A stretch of DNA of 64,000 bases from Reyranella sp. (GCF_004297265.1 NZ_SCUT01000040.1:62001-126000), one strand, 5' to 3'; numbered from the stretch's first letter, positions 50,845 through 60,029 are shown. Notes: generated by a model not told the origin, from the sequence alone. Numbers and translations are program-made.

Positions 50845-51825
50845 ATGAGTCGCTATTTCGTGGCGCGCGCCGTGCAGACCGCCGTCACCCTCCTTCTGAT
50901 GAGCCTCGTCGTCTATCTGCTGATCGGCCTGATGCCGGGCGATCCGATCGACATGATGATCTCGGGCGACCCGACCATGACCAGCGCCGACGCCGCCCGC
51001 CTGCGCGCCGCCTACGGTCTCGACAAGCCGCTGTTAGAGCGATACCTCGCCTGGCTCCTGCAGGCCGTGCAGGGCAACTTCGGCTACTCCCGGTCCTTCG
51101 GCCAGCCGGTACTGACCGTGCTGTGGCCGCGCCTGCTGAACACGCTGCTGCTGGCCGGCGTCGCCTTCGTCATCTCGGTGGCGATCGCCCTGCCGCTCGG
51201 CATGTGGGCGGCCGCCCGTCCGCGCAGCCGGGCCGATTACCTGATCAACCTCCTGTGCTTCGGCGGCATCTCCGCCCCGCCCTTCTGGCTGGCGCTGCTG
51301 CTGATCACGCTGTTCGCCGTGAAGCTGGGCTGGTTGCCGGCCGGCGGCATGGCCGACATCCGACCCGGGACATCCTGGTCAGCCGCGACGGTCGACCAGC
51401 TGCGGCATCTGGCCCTGCCCGTCCTGACGCTGACCCTCGTCCAGCTCGGGGGCTACACCCGCTTCATGCGCGGGGCGATGATCGAGGCGCTGCGCCAGGA
51501 CTATGTGCGGACGGCCCGTGCCAAAGGCGCCTCGGAACGCATCGTCCTGTGGCGGCATGCCTTTGCCAATGCGCTATCCCCGGTCCTGACGATCCTCGCC
51601 CTCTCCTTCGGCGGCCTGGTCTCCGGGGCGCTGATCACCGAGACGATGTTCGCCTGGCCCGGCATGGGCAAGGCGATCTACCAGGCCATTCTCGAAAACG
51701 ACTACAATCTGGCCCTTGTTGGGCTTCTGGTCGCGACGGCCGCCACCATCGGCGGCAACCTGCTGGCCGACCTCGCCTATGCCTGGGTCGACCCGCGCGT
51801 CTCCCTGGCGGATGTCGCGCCATGA
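50845..51825 (+). CDS. ABC transporter permease, DppB-like
   Basis: A 326-residue permease with six membrane helices. The N-terminal YLLIGLMPGDPIDMMISGDP region and GLDKPLLERYLAWL are typical of DppB. The cytoplasmic EAA loop is YVRTARAKGASERIVLWRHAF near residue 230, which docks the ATPase. It lies 28 nt after the binding-protein gene and overlaps the next permease by 4 bases (ATGA). It forms half the channel of a peptide-type importer. Confidence 0.95.
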   Translation: MSRYFVARAVQTAVTLLLMSLVVYLLIGLMPGDPIDMMISGDPTMTSADAARLRAAYGLDKPLLERYLAWLLQAVQGNFGYSRSFGQPVLTVLWPRLLNTLLLAGVAFVISVAIALPLGMWAAARPRSRADYLINLLCFGGISAPPFWLALLLITLFAVKLGWLPAGGMADIRPGTSWSAATVDQLRHLALPVLTLTLVQLGGYTRFMRGAMIEALRQDYVRTARAKGASERIVLWRHAFANALSPVLTILALSFGGLVSGALITETMFAWPGMGKAIYQAILENDYNLALVGLLVATAATIGGNLLADLAYAWVDPRVSLADVAP

Positions 51826-52724
51826 CGGCGGTCGCTCTCCGGCCGTCGGCGTGGCGCCGGATGCTGCGCCACCGGCTGGCCTGGGCCTCGCTGGCCTTTC
51901 TGTCGGTCATGCTGATGCTAGCGCTCGCCGCCCCCTTGATCGCCGAACTGCGCGGGGTCGATCCGACGCAGACCGACCTGTTCCGCCGCTTCGAGGGTCC
52001 GTCGGCGCAGCACTGGCTGGGCACCGACGATCTGGGCCGTGATCTCTTCCAGCGCTTGCTCGACGGGGGCCGCGTCTCGCTGCTGGTGGGCATCTCGGGC
52101 GCTGTCCTGTCGGCGATCCTCGGCGCCTTCATCGGTGTCGTGGCGGGCTATCTCGGCGGGCGCTTCGATGCCTTCCTGATGCGGCTCACCGACGGCGTGA
52201 TTTCGCTGCCGCTGCTACCGCTGCTGATCGTGCTGGCGGCGGTCGATCCGCGGAAGCTCGGCATCCCGGCTGATGTCGCGCAGTCGGAGATGTTCTCGCT
52301 CTACCGCATCGTGGTGATCGTGGCGCTGACCGGCTGGACCACCGTCGCGCGGCTGGTGCGCGCCGAGACCCTGTCGCTCAAGGCGCGTGACTTCACACGT
52401 GCGGCCGTGGCGCTGGGCGCCCGCCCGCAGCGAATCATGTTCCGCCACATCCTGCCCAACACCGCGGGGACGCTTGTCGTCGCTACCACCATGTCGGTGG
52501 GCACGCTGATCCTGTTCGAATCGACCCTGTCGTTCCTCGGCCTCGGCATCCAGCCGCCGGCCGCGAGCTGGGGAAATATGCTGACCGGTGCCCAGGAGCT
52601 GCTGCAGGAGGCGCCGGTTCTGGCGCTGTGGCCGGGCCTGCTGATCTTCCTGACCGTGATCGCCTTCAATTTCCTGGGCGATGGACTGCAGGATGCCCTC
52701 GATCCCAGAAGCGAGAGACGCTGA
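51822..52724 (+). CDS. ABC transporter permease, DppC-like
   Basis: A 300-residue permease with six helices. LGTDDLGRDLFQRLLDGGRVSLLVG near residue 68 is the DppC signature, and the EAA loop is FTRAAVALGARPQRIMFRHILPN near residue 195. It ends in FNFLGDGLQDALDPR, also diagnostic. The start overlaps the previous stop (ATGA) and its stop overlaps the next start (TGATG). It pairs with the DppB-like permease in one importer without nearby ATPase genes. Confidence 0.95.
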   Translation: MTAVALRPSAWRRMLRHRLAWASLAFLSVMLMLALAAPLIAELRGVDPTQTDLFRRFEGPSAQHWLGTDDLGRDLFQRLLDGGRVSLLVGISGAVLSAILGAFIGVVAGYLGGRFDAFLMRLTDGVISLPLLPLLIVLAAVDPRKLGIPADVAQSEMFSLYRIVVIVALTGWTTVARLVRAETLSLKARDFTRAAVALGARPQRIMFRHILPNTAGTLVVATTMSVGTLILFESTLSFLGLGIQPPAASWGNMLTGAQELLQEAPVLALWPGLLIFLTVIAFNFLGDGLQDALDPRSERR

Positions 52725-53758
52725 TGACCGACGCAACGCTCAAGTCCACCGAGTTCACCGCGATGAGCCGGCTCACGCCGGACATCGACCTCAATGCCGA
52801 GGGCAAGGCCACGGGCTTCGTGCGCGTGCCGCATTCCGTGCATCGCTCCGCCTATGGCTGGATCCCGATCCCCATCGTGCGCATCAAGAATGGTGACGGC
52901 CCCAACGTGCTGATGCAGGCCGGCAACCATGGCGACGAATGGGAAGGCCAGATCGGGCTGGGCAACCTGATCCGCGCGATCGAGCCCAGGGACATCAAAG
53001 GCCGGCTGGTGATCCTCCCTTCGGCCAACTTCCCGGCCGCGATGGAGGGGCGGCGCACCTCGCCGATCGACGAGGGCAACCTCAACCGCTCCTTCCCTGG
53101 CGATGCCGAGGGTACCATCACGCAGCAGATCGCCTACTGGATCGAGCATGCGTTGCTGCCGGGCTTCGACTACGCCTTCGACTTCCATTCCGGCGGCAGC
53201 TCACTCACCTACATCCCGAGCGCACTGGCGCCCCGCCACCAGGACGCCGCGCGCATGGAGAAAGTCATGGGCCTGCTGAAAGCCTTCGGCGCCCCGGTCA
53301 GCTACATCTCCGCCGCGCCGCAGGGCGGCGGCCGGACCTTCACCTCGGCCTCCTACCGTCAGGGTGTAGTCGGCATGGGCACCGAGTTGGGCGGCGGCGG
53401 TCTCGTGACTCCCGGCTCGCTCAAGGTCGCCGAGGACGGCATGCGCCGCGTGCTGGCCCATGTCGGCCTGCTGCAGGGCCCGGTGCCGGCGCCGACGAAG
53501 ACCCGCTTCACCGAGATCGGCGGCGACGACTACTACGTCTATGCAACCGACGGCGGCCTGTTCGAGCCTTTGGTCGAACTGGGCGACGAGGTGAAAGCCG
53601 ACCAGCCGGCCGCCCGCATCCACTTCCACCACACGCCGTGGCGCGAGCCGGAAGTCGTACAATTCAAGCGCGCCGGCCTCGTCCTCTGCAAGCGCGTCCC
53701 CGCCCGCTGCGAACGTGGCGACTGCCTGTTCCACCTCGCTACGGATCTAGTCGTTTAG
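52724..53758 (+). CDS. Succinylglutamate desuccinylase/aspartoacylase family protein
   Basis: A 344-residue zinc carboxypeptidase-like deacylase. The metal site is NHGDEWEG near residue 65, with His and Glu ligands. LPSANFPAAMEGRRTSPID near 100 and NLNRSFPGDAEG near 122 are family marks, and FDFHSGGSSLTYIP near 150 has the third ligand His. FTEIGGDDYYVYATDGGLFEPLVELG forms the C-terminal barrel. It would remove an acyl group from an amino acid taken up by the ABC system to whose last permease gene it is coupled by a 1-base overlap. The TAG stop lies 7 nt before repeat copy 3. Confidence 0.92.
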   Translation: MTDATLKSTEFTAMSRLTPDIDLNAEGKATGFVRVPHSVHRSAYGWIPIPIVRIKNGDGPNVLMQAGNHGDEWEGQIGLGNLIRAIEPRDIKGRLVILPSANFPAAMEGRRTSPIDEGNLNRSFPGDAEGTITQQIAYWIEHALLPGFDYAFDFHSGGSSLTYIPSALAPRHQDAARMEKVMGLLKAFGAPVSYISAAPQGGGRTFTSASYRQGVVGMGTELGGGGLVTPGSLKVAEDGMRRVLAHVGLLQGPVPAPTKTRFTEIGGDDYYVYATDGGLFEPLVELGDEVKADQPAARIHFHHTPWREPEVVQFKRAGLVLCKRVPARCERGDCLFHLATDLVV

Positions 53759-53765
53759 CCTTCAT

Positions 53766-53826
53766 TGGAGCGCGCCACTCCAGTGGCGCTCATGAATCTG
53801 ATGCGCCACTGGAGTGGCGCGCTCCA
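53766..53826. repeat. Palindromic repeat copy 3 (perfect 24-bp arms)
   Basis: Perfect inverted repeat: arm 53766-53789 (starts TGGAGCGCGCCACTCC) and arm 53803-53826 with a 13-nt loop. It begins 7 nt after the TAG of the deacylase gene and ends 3 nt before the stop codon of the convergent DUF6671 gene, so it fills the gap between them. Possible roles are a two-way terminator or a REP-type mobile palindrome. Confidence 0.95.
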
Positions 53827-53829
53827 TGG

Positions 53830-54690
53830 CTACGCCGTGCGACAGCTCTTGCAGGAGAGCTTCGGCGCCGTCTTCCGCCCGTCCCTGCGCGGGCGGGCCT
53901 CGGCGTGGCCGCAGACGTTGCAGCCGTCGATCTCGAAGTCGATCCAGTGGGTGGGATCGCCGCAGGCCTCGCAGGGCAGGCCGCGGCGCGACTGGATGCG
54001 GCCGAAGCCGGGTGCGTGGCATTTCGGGCAGAGGGACTGCAGGCGCTTGGCGAGCTGCCAGCCGGCCGCGCGCAGCACCTTCATCCGGGTCGGGTTGCGG
54101 TGCGCGCGCATGTCCGAATAGAGGACGGCCAGCCCCTCGGTGGAGCGCTCGGCCTCGCGGTCCATGGTCGCGATCACCTCTTCCTCGGTGGCGAGGCCCT
54201 TCACCGGATGGTCCATGTCGCTGCTGCAGGCGACGAACACGCCGTAGCGCGGGAAGCCCATCGCGCGCAGTACGGCGAGCCGGTTGGGATCGCTGGCGCG
54301 GAAGCGCGACAGGCGCCAGCTCGTATGATGGGTCGGGAAGGTGTCGATCAGCCGGATGCCACGCTTGCGGTCGATGAAGGCCAGGATCTCGACGCCGCTC
54401 GAGACCAGCGGCACCCGGTCGATCGGTCCATAGCTGCCCTCGCTCGCGACCGCGCAATCGACGTCCATCGTCCGGAAGGCCAGCTCGGCCTTGAGCAGCG
54501 AGGTCTCGACCAGGGCATCCGGTCGCGGCACCTCGCCGGAGAAGGTGCCGAGCGTGTCGGTGTCCAGTTCAGGCACCGCGACGACGTCCGCGCCCAGCAC
54601 GCGCCGGAAGGCGGGCCCGAGCGCCCGTTCCTTCTCGTGCATCGTCGCCAGCCCGATGCGGGCATTGGCATAAGGGTGCAGACCTGACAC
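53830..54690 (-). CDS. DUF6671 family protein with zinc-ribbon end
   Basis: A 286-residue cytoplasmic protein. The N-terminal domain begins YANARIGLATMHEKERALGPAF and continues DTDTLGTFSGEVPRPDALV. The C-terminal part is a zinc-ribbon-like region with four CxxC pairs: LCPKCHAPGFG, CEACGDPTHW, CNVCGHAEARP and CKSCRTA. The DUF6671 assignment is by pattern. The role is unknown; the ribbon suggests nucleic-acid or metal binding. It is downstream of the M20 aminoacylase gene on the same strand (27 nt), possibly cotranscribed. Confidence 0.8.
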   Translation of the reverse strand: MSGLHPYANARIGLATMHEKERALGPAFRRVLGADVVAVPELDTDTLGTFSGEVPRPDALVETSLLKAELAFRTMDVDCAVASEGSYGPIDRVPLVSSGVEILAFIDRKRGIRLIDTFPTHHTSWRLSRFRASDPNRLAVLRAMGFPRYGVFVACSSDMDHPVKGLATEEEVIATMDREAERSTEGLAVLYSDMRAHRNPTRMKVLRAAGWQLAKRLQSLCPKCHAPGFGRIQSRRGLPCEACGDPTHWIDFEIDGCNVCGHAEARPRRDGRKTAPKLSCKSCRTA

Positions 54691-54717
54691 GACCGCGCCG
54701 CAGGCTGGTGTTTCGCG

Positions 54718-55911
54718 TTACTCCGCGGCCTGGGGCATCGCCTCGCGCGCGAGCTGCTGCTCGACCAACGTGGCCCAGTAGGACGCGCCGAGCGGCAGGA
54801 TCTCGTCATTGAAGTCGTAGCCCGGGTTGTGAACCATGCAGCTTCCCGCGCCGTCGCCGTTGCCGATCCAGATGTAGCATCCGGGCCTTGCCAGGAGCAT
54901 CCAGGCAAAGTCCTCGCTGCCCATGGCGGGCGTCGGGTTGCGGTTGACGTTCTCCAGCCCGACCAGCGACGAGGCGGCATGGGCCGCGAACTCGGTCTCC
55001 TGCGTGCTGTTCACGGTCGCGGGATAGCGCTTCTCGTAGCGCCACTTCACGACCTCGGCGCCGAAACCTGCGGCGACGTTGCGCGAGATCTTCTCGATGT
55101 TTTTCTCGATCAGGTCCTGCACCGGCTTCTTGAAGGTACGCACGGTGCCGCGCAGCACGCATTCCTGCGGGATCACATTCCAGGCGTCGCCGGCATGGAT
55201 CTGCGTCGTCGAGACGACGGCTGTGTCCATCGGATCGACGTTGCGCGCCACGATCGACTGCAGCGCCGTCACGATGTGCGCCCCGACGACGACCGGATCG
55301 ATCGTGTACTGCGGCATCGCACCGTGTCCGCCGACGCCCTTCAGCACGACCTCGAAGATGTCGTAGGCGGCCATCATCGGGCCAGGACGGACGGCGAACT
55401 TGCCGACCGGGACGCCCGGGATGTTGTGCATGCCGTAGACGCCTTCGACCGGAAACTTCTCGAACAGCCCCTCCTCGACCATCACGCGGCCGCCGCCCTC
55501 GTTCTCTTCGGCCGGCTGGAAGATGAAGTAGACGGTGCCGTCGAAATTCTTCGTCTCTGCGAGATACTTGGCGGCGCCCAGCAGCATCACCGTGTGGCCG
55601 TCATGGCCGCAGGCGTGCATCTTGCCGGGAATCGTCGACTTGTGATCGAACTCGTTGGTCTCGTGGACGTCCAGCGCATCCATGTCGGCGCGCAGGCCGA
55701 TCGCGCGGTTGGACGTGCCGGACCGCAGCACGCCCACGACGCCGGTCTTGGCCAGCCCGCGATGGACCTCGATGCCGAAGCTCTCCAGCTTCGCGGCGAC
55801 CACGTCGGCAGTCCGCACTTCCTCGAAGGCCGTCTCCGGGTGGCTGTGAATGTCATGACGCCACGCGGTCATGTCCTTGTGGAACGAGGCAATGCGGTTG
55901 ATGACCGGCAT
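54718..55911 (-). CDS. M20 family aminoacylase/amidohydrolase (hippurate hydrolase-like)
   Basis: A 397-residue zinc amidohydrolase. Metal ligands are in LRADMDALDVHE near residue 75 and KMHACGHDGHTVMLLGAA near residue 100. The acid/base Glu is in FQPAEENEGGGRVMVEEG near residue 137, HNIPG near 165, and the C-terminal ligand in TPAMGSEDFAWML near 350. It removes acyl groups from N-acyl amino acids. GGAGATTTCAGG precedes the ATG at 55911. It lies 120 nt downstream of a complete peptide ABC operon on the same strand and probably acts on what that importer brings in. Confidence 0.93.
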   Translation of the reverse strand: MPVINRIASFHKDMTAWRHDIHSHPETAFEEVRTADVVAAKLESFGIEVHRGLAKTGVVGVLRSGTSNRAIGLRADMDALDVHETNEFDHKSTIPGKMHACGHDGHTVMLLGAAKYLAETKNFDGTVYFIFQPAEENEGGGRVMVEEGLFEKFPVEGVYGMHNIPGVPVGKFAVRPGPMMAAYDIFEVVLKGVGGHGAMPQYTIDPVVVGAHIVTALQSIVARNVDPMDTAVVSTTQIHAGDAWNVIPQECVLRGTVRTFKKPVQDLIEKNIEKISRNVAAGFGAEVVKWRYEKRYPATVNSTQETEFAAHAASSLVGLENVNRNPTPAMGSEDFAWMLLARPGCYIWIGNGDGAGSCMVHNPGYDFNDEILPLGASYWATLVEQQLAREAMPQAAE

Positions 55912-56031
55912 CCTGAAATCTCCGTTGAAACTGTTGCGGCGGATCGTAAGGGAGCCCGGCCACAGATCAAGGGCGCTCGGTGCCCGGCAACGCACATCAG
56001 GCCTGATGGAGAAGTGGTCCTTTCGGACGAG

Positions 56032-57069
56032 TCACGTATTGAGCGCGTAGGTCCGGTCCTCGATCGGCAGCCGGCCTTCCTCGATCGCGTGGCAGGCCAC
56101 CGTGCCGCCCTCGATCGGCAGCGCCTTGGGGCGCTCGGTCTTGCAGCGGTCGTTGGCGAAGGGGCAGCGCGGGTGGAAGGTGCAGCCCGAGGGCGGGTTG
56201 ATCGGGCTCGGCACCTCGCCGCCCACCGGGCTGCGCTGGCGGCCCGTCATCTCGAGGTCGGGGATCGTGTCGAGCAGCATCCGCGTATAGGGATGCTTGG
56301 GCCGCCGGAACAGCGTGTCGGTCGGCGCCACCTCGACCAGGCGGCCGAGGTACATCACGCCCACCCGCGTGGAGATGTGATAGACGACCGCGAGATTGTG
56401 GCTGATGAACAGGTAGGTGAGCTGCAGCCGGCGCTGCAGGTCGACCATCAGGTTCAGGATCTGCGCCTGCACCGAGACGTCGAGCGCCGAGGTCGGCTCG
56501 TCACACACCAGGAACTCCGGCTCGCTGGCGAGCGCGCGGGCAATCGAGATGCGCTGGCGCTGGCCACCCGAGAACTCGTGCGGATACTTGCGGCCGTCGG
56601 CCGGGTTCAGCTTCACCTGCCGCAGCAGCGCCGCGACCCGGGCCTCGAGATCGGCCTTGCCGGTCGAGAGGCCGAAGGCGCGGATCGGTTCGGCGATGAT
56701 GTCGAACACGCGCCAGCGCGGATTGAGGCTTGCAAACGGATCCTGGAAGATCATCTGCATGCGCCGCCGCAGCGCCGCCATGTCCGTCCGGCTGCGGCGG
56801 CCCGCCATGTCGTTGCCGTCGATCTCGATGCGGCCGGCCGTCGGCGGATAGAGCCCGACCACCAGGCGGGCCACCGTCGACTTGCCGCAGCCCGACTCGC
56901 CCACCAGCGAGAAGGTCTCGCCCTTGGCGATCTCGATATCGATCCCGTCGACCGCCTGGACGACCTGGCGCGGCCGGCCCTCGAGCTTGCGCACCAGCCA
57001 GGGCGCTGAAACGTCGAAGTGACGCTTCAGCCCTTCGATGCGGACGAAATCTGCGCCGCCGTCAGGCAT
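56032..57069 (-). CDS. Peptide ABC transporter ATP-binding protein, DppF/OppF-like
   Basis: A 345-residue ATPase. Walker A is LVGESGCGKSTVARLVVG near residue 55, the ABC signature is PHEFSGGQRQRISIARALA near 162, and Walker B is EFLVCDEPTSALDVS near 182. The C-terminal oligopeptide domain has FRRPKHPYTRMLLDTIPD and CTFHPRCPFANDRC, a cysteine motif that often binds an iron-sulfur cluster in this group. It overlaps the DppD-like gene by 8 nt. Last gene of the five-gene importer. Confidence 0.95.
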   Translation of the reverse strand: MPDGGADFVRIEGLKRHFDVSAPWLVRKLEGRPRQVVQAVDGIDIEIAKGETFSLVGESGCGKSTVARLVVGLYPPTAGRIEIDGNDMAGRRSRTDMAALRRRMQMIFQDPFASLNPRWRVFDIIAEPIRAFGLSTGKADLEARVAALLRQVKLNPADGRKYPHEFSGGQRQRISIARALASEPEFLVCDEPTSALDVSVQAQILNLMVDLQRRLQLTYLFISHNLAVVYHISTRVGVMYLGRLVEVAPTDTLFRRPKHPYTRMLLDTIPDLEMTGRQRSPVGGEVPSPINPPSGCTFHPRCPFANDRCKTERPKALPIEGGTVACHAIEEGRLPIEDRTYALNT

Positions 57070-58084
57070 CGACCGTCTCCTTGAGGATGGGGGCGCCGAC
57101 GCCGCCGCGATCGTGCAGCCAGCAGGCGGCCCGCGTATCGCCGGCCGGCATCAGGTTCGGCCGCTCGACGAGACAGCGCTGTCCCTTGAACGTGCAGCGC
57201 GGATTGAAGGCGCAGCCCGACGGTATCTCGGTGAGACGCGGCATGGCGCCGTCGATCTGCGTCAGCCGGTCGGTGCGAACGCCGAGGCTCGGGATGGAGC
57301 CCATGAGGCCCTTCGTGTAGGGATGCCTGGCGTGCTTCACGACGTCGCGCACCGGGCCGATCTCGGCAACCCGGCCGGCATACATCACGGCGACGCGATC
57401 GGCGGTCTCGGCGATCACGCCCATGTCGTGGGTCACCAGCATCACCGCCGTGCCGTGTTCGCGGCACAGCCGCTTTAGCAGCGCGATGATCTGCGCCTGG
57501 ATCGAGACGTCGAGCGCGGTCGTGGGCTCGTCGGCCACGATGAGCCGCGGGTCCGCGCACAAGGCCAGCGCTATCACGACCCTCTGGCGCATGCCGCCGG
57601 AGAACTGATGCGGATAATGGTCGATGCGCATCTCGGCGCCGGGAATACCCACTTCCTTCAGCAGGTCGATGGCGCGCGTGCGCGCCTGGGCAGCCGACAG
57701 CGGCTTGTGTGTCTGGATCGTCTCTACGAGCTGGCGGCCCACCGAATAGAGCGGATTCAAGCTCGTCAGCGGATCCTGGAAGATCGCACCGATCCGCGCG
57801 CCGCGGATCTTGCGCATCTGCTCATAGGGCAGATTGTCGATCCGCCTCCCTTCCAGGCGGATCTCGCCGCCGGCCACCCGGCCCGGCGGCTCCAGCAGGC
57901 CGATGATGGCATTCCCGGTCAGCGACTTGCCGGCACCGGATTCGCCCACCACGCCCAGCACTTCGCCGGGCGCGATGTCGAAGGAGACGTCGTCCACGGC
58001 GAGCAAGGTGCCCCGGCGAGTCGGAAACTCGACCCGCAGGTTGCGGACTTCGAGGAGCGGCTGGTTATTCGACGCGGCGGCCAT
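57062..58084 (-). CDS. Peptide ABC transporter ATP-binding protein, DppD/OppD-like
   Basis: A 340-residue ATPase. Walker A is VVGESGAGKSLTGNAIIG near residue 40, signature HQFSGGMRQRVVIALALC near 158, Walker B RLIVADEPTTALDVS near 178. The C-terminal motif region is KHARHPYTKGLMGSIP with CAFNPRCTFKGQRC near 295. It works as a pair with the DppF-like ATPase on the two permeases encoded upstream. The next-door importer (49170-53758) lacks ATPases and could use this pair. Confidence 0.95.
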   Translation of the reverse strand: MAAASNNQPLLEVRNLRVEFPTRRGTLLAVDDVSFDIAPGEVLGVVGESGAGKSLTGNAIIGLLEPPGRVAGGEIRLEGRRIDNLPYEQMRKIRGARIGAIFQDPLTSLNPLYSVGRQLVETIQTHKPLSAAQARTRAIDLLKEVGIPGAEMRIDHYPHQFSGGMRQRVVIALALCADPRLIVADEPTTALDVSIQAQIIALLKRLCREHGTAVMLVTHDMGVIAETADRVAVMYAGRVAEIGPVRDVVKHARHPYTKGLMGSIPSLGVRTDRLTQIDGAMPRLTEIPSGCAFNPRCTFKGQRCLVERPNLMPAGDTRAACWLHDRGGVGAPILKETVDA

Positions 58085-58093
58085 CTGTCGTGA

Positions 58094-59032
58094 CTATCGC
58101 AGTTTGGGATTGAGGGCGTCGCGCAGCCAGTCGCCCAGCAGGTTGACCGCCAGGACCAGCGCCGCGAGTGTGGCGGCCGGGAACACGGTGATCCACCAGT
58201 CGCCGGACTGCAGCACGTCGTTGCCCAGCCGGATCAGGGTGCCGAGCGAGGGCTCGGTCGACGGCAGGCCGACCCCCAGGAACGACAGCGTCGCTTCGGT
58301 GATGATGGCGAGACCCAGGTTGATGGTGGCGATCACGAGCACCGGCCCGGTCACGTTGGGCAGGACGTGGCGCACCATGATCAGCAGCGGCGACAGGCCG
58401 ATGACCCGCGCCGCCTGGACGTATTCCTTGTTCTTCTCGACCATCACGGACCCGCGCACCGTGCGGGCATACTGGACCCAGAAGCTGAGGCCGATGGCGC
58501 CGACGATCACGAAGACCGCGATCTCGTCGTGGCGCTGTACCGAAATGACGCTGCGCACGATGCCGTCGATCAGCAGCGCCACCAGGATCGCTGGAAACGT
58601 GAGCTGCACGTCGGCGATGCGCATGATCAGCGCATCGACGGCGCCGCCGAAATAGCCGCTGAGCAGGCCGAGCGCGATGCCGATCGCCATGGCGACGACC
58701 ACCGACGCGAAGCCGACGATCAGCGAGAGCCGCGTGCCGTACATGATCGAGGACAAGATGTCCCTTCCCTGGTCGTCGGTCCCGAGCGGGAAGGCCCAGT
58801 CGCCGTCGGGCGACAGCAGCACCGGCGGCTTCAGTCCGTCGCTGAGGCTGAGCGTCGCCGGGTCGAACGGCGTGTGCGGCGCCAGCACCGGTGAGAGGAA
58901 GGCGAGGACGACGATCAGGATCGTGCCGATGGCGGCAATGACGGTGAGCGACGAGGACTTGAAGCTCCACCAGATGTCGCTGTCGGTCACCTTGTGCAGC
59001 CAGCCAGGCTGAGAGGTCGAACGGTCGGTCAT
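58094..59032 (-). CDS. ABC transporter permease, DppC-like
   Basis: A 312-residue permease with six membrane helices. LGTDDQGRDILSSIMYGTRLSLIVG near residue 80 is the DppC mark, the EAA loop is YVQAARVIGLSPLLIMVRHVLPN near residue 210, and it ends LAVNLLGDWLRDALNPKLR. A 32-residue cytoplasmic tail precedes the first helix, longer than in the other importer. It lies 9 nt before the first ATPase gene and 1 nt after the DppB-like gene. Confidence 0.95.
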   Translation of the reverse strand: MTDRSTSQPGWLHKVTDSDIWWSFKSSSLTVIAAIGTILIVVLAFLSPVLAPHTPFDPATLSLSDGLKPPVLLSPDGDWAFPLGTDDQGRDILSSIMYGTRLSLIVGFASVVVAMAIGIALGLLSGYFGGAVDALIMRIADVQLTFPAILVALLIDGIVRSVISVQRHDEIAVFVIVGAIGLSFWVQYARTVRGSVMVEKNKEYVQAARVIGLSPLLIMVRHVLPNVTGPVLVIATINLGLAIITEATLSFLGVGLPSTEPSLGTLIRLGNDVLQSGDWWITVFPAATLAALVLAVNLLGDWLRDALNPKLR

Positions 59033-59033
59033 C

Positions 59034-60029
59034 TCAATGCCCCGCCACGCGCGCTGTGCCGCCCTGGCTGCGCAGGCGCGGATCGACGACGAAATAGAGA
59101 AGATCGACCGTGAGATTGATCAGCACGAACAGGAGACCGATCAGCATGAGATAGGCGGCCATCACCGGAATGTCGGAGAACTGCACCGACTGGATGAAAA
59201 GCTGGCCCACGCCCGGCCAGGCGAACACCGTCTCCGTCACGATCGCGAAGGCGATCAGGGCACCGAGCTGCAGGCCGGTCACGGTGATAACCGGCACCAG
59301 TGTGTTCTTCAGCGCGTGGCCGAAATTGATCGCCCGGTTGGTGAGCCCCCTCGCCCGCGCGAACTTGATGTAGTCGGTGCGCATCACCTCCAGCATTTCC
59401 GAGCGCACCAGCCGCATCAGCAGGGTGAGCTGGAACAGGCCGAGCGTGATCGACGGCAGGATCAGCGCCTGCAGGCCCTTCACGGTCAGGAAATTGGTGG
59501 GCCACCAGCCGAACAGCATGACGGTCTCGCCGCGCCCGAACGACGGCAGCCAGTGCAGCCAGACCGCAAAGACGAGGATCAGCAGGATGCCGATCACGAA
59601 GGTGGGCAGCGAGATGCCTATGAGCGAGACGGCCTGCATCAGCCGGCTCGACCAGTGCTTTGGATAGAGGCCGGTGTAGACGCCCATCGGTACGCCCACG
59701 AACAGGGCGAAGACGGCCGCACAGAAGGAAAGCTCCAGGGTGGCCGGCAGGCGTTCCACGATCATCCGGCCGACCGGCTCGGAGGTCCGGTAGCTCAGGC
59801 CGAACTTGCCTTGCGCTGCATTGCCGATGAAGCGCAGGAACTGGATGGGCGGCGAGTCGTTCAGGCCCAGCCGCTCGCGCAGCGCCTCGCGTTCGCTCGC
59901 CGGCGTGTCCTGGCCGACCATCGAATTGATCGGGTCGCCGACGTAGCGAAAGAGTGAAAAAGCCACCAGACCGACCGTCAGCAGGACGGCGATCGATTGA
60001 AGAAGTCGTCGGAGGATGAAGGCGATCAT
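59034..60029 (-). CDS. ABC transporter permease, DppB-like
   Basis: A 331-residue permease with six helices. The start IAFILRRLLQSIAVLLTVGLVAFSLFRYVGDP (signal-like first helix, two stretches) and LGLNDSPPIQFLRFI near residue 55 are typical. The EAA loop YIKFARARGLTNRAINFGHALKN lies near residue 215. A 103-nt gap containing a strong hairpin (60081-60116) separates it from the binding-protein gene, a usual arrangement in which the binding protein is made in excess. Confidence 0.95.
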   Translation of the reverse strand: MIAFILRRLLQSIAVLLTVGLVAFSLFRYVGDPINSMVGQDTPASEREALRERLGLNDSPPIQFLRFIGNAAQGKFGLSYRTSEPVGRMIVERLPATLELSFCAAVFALFVGVPMGVYTGLYPKHWSSRLMQAVSLIGISLPTFVIGILLILVFAVWLHWLPSFGRGETVMLFGWWPTNFLTVKGLQALILPSITLGLFQLTLLMRLVRSEMLEVMRTDYIKFARARGLTNRAINFGHALKNTLVPVITVTGLQLGALIAFAIVTETVFAWPGVGQLFIQSVQFSDIPVMAAYLMLIGLLFVLINLTVDLLYFVVDPRLRSQGGTARVAGH

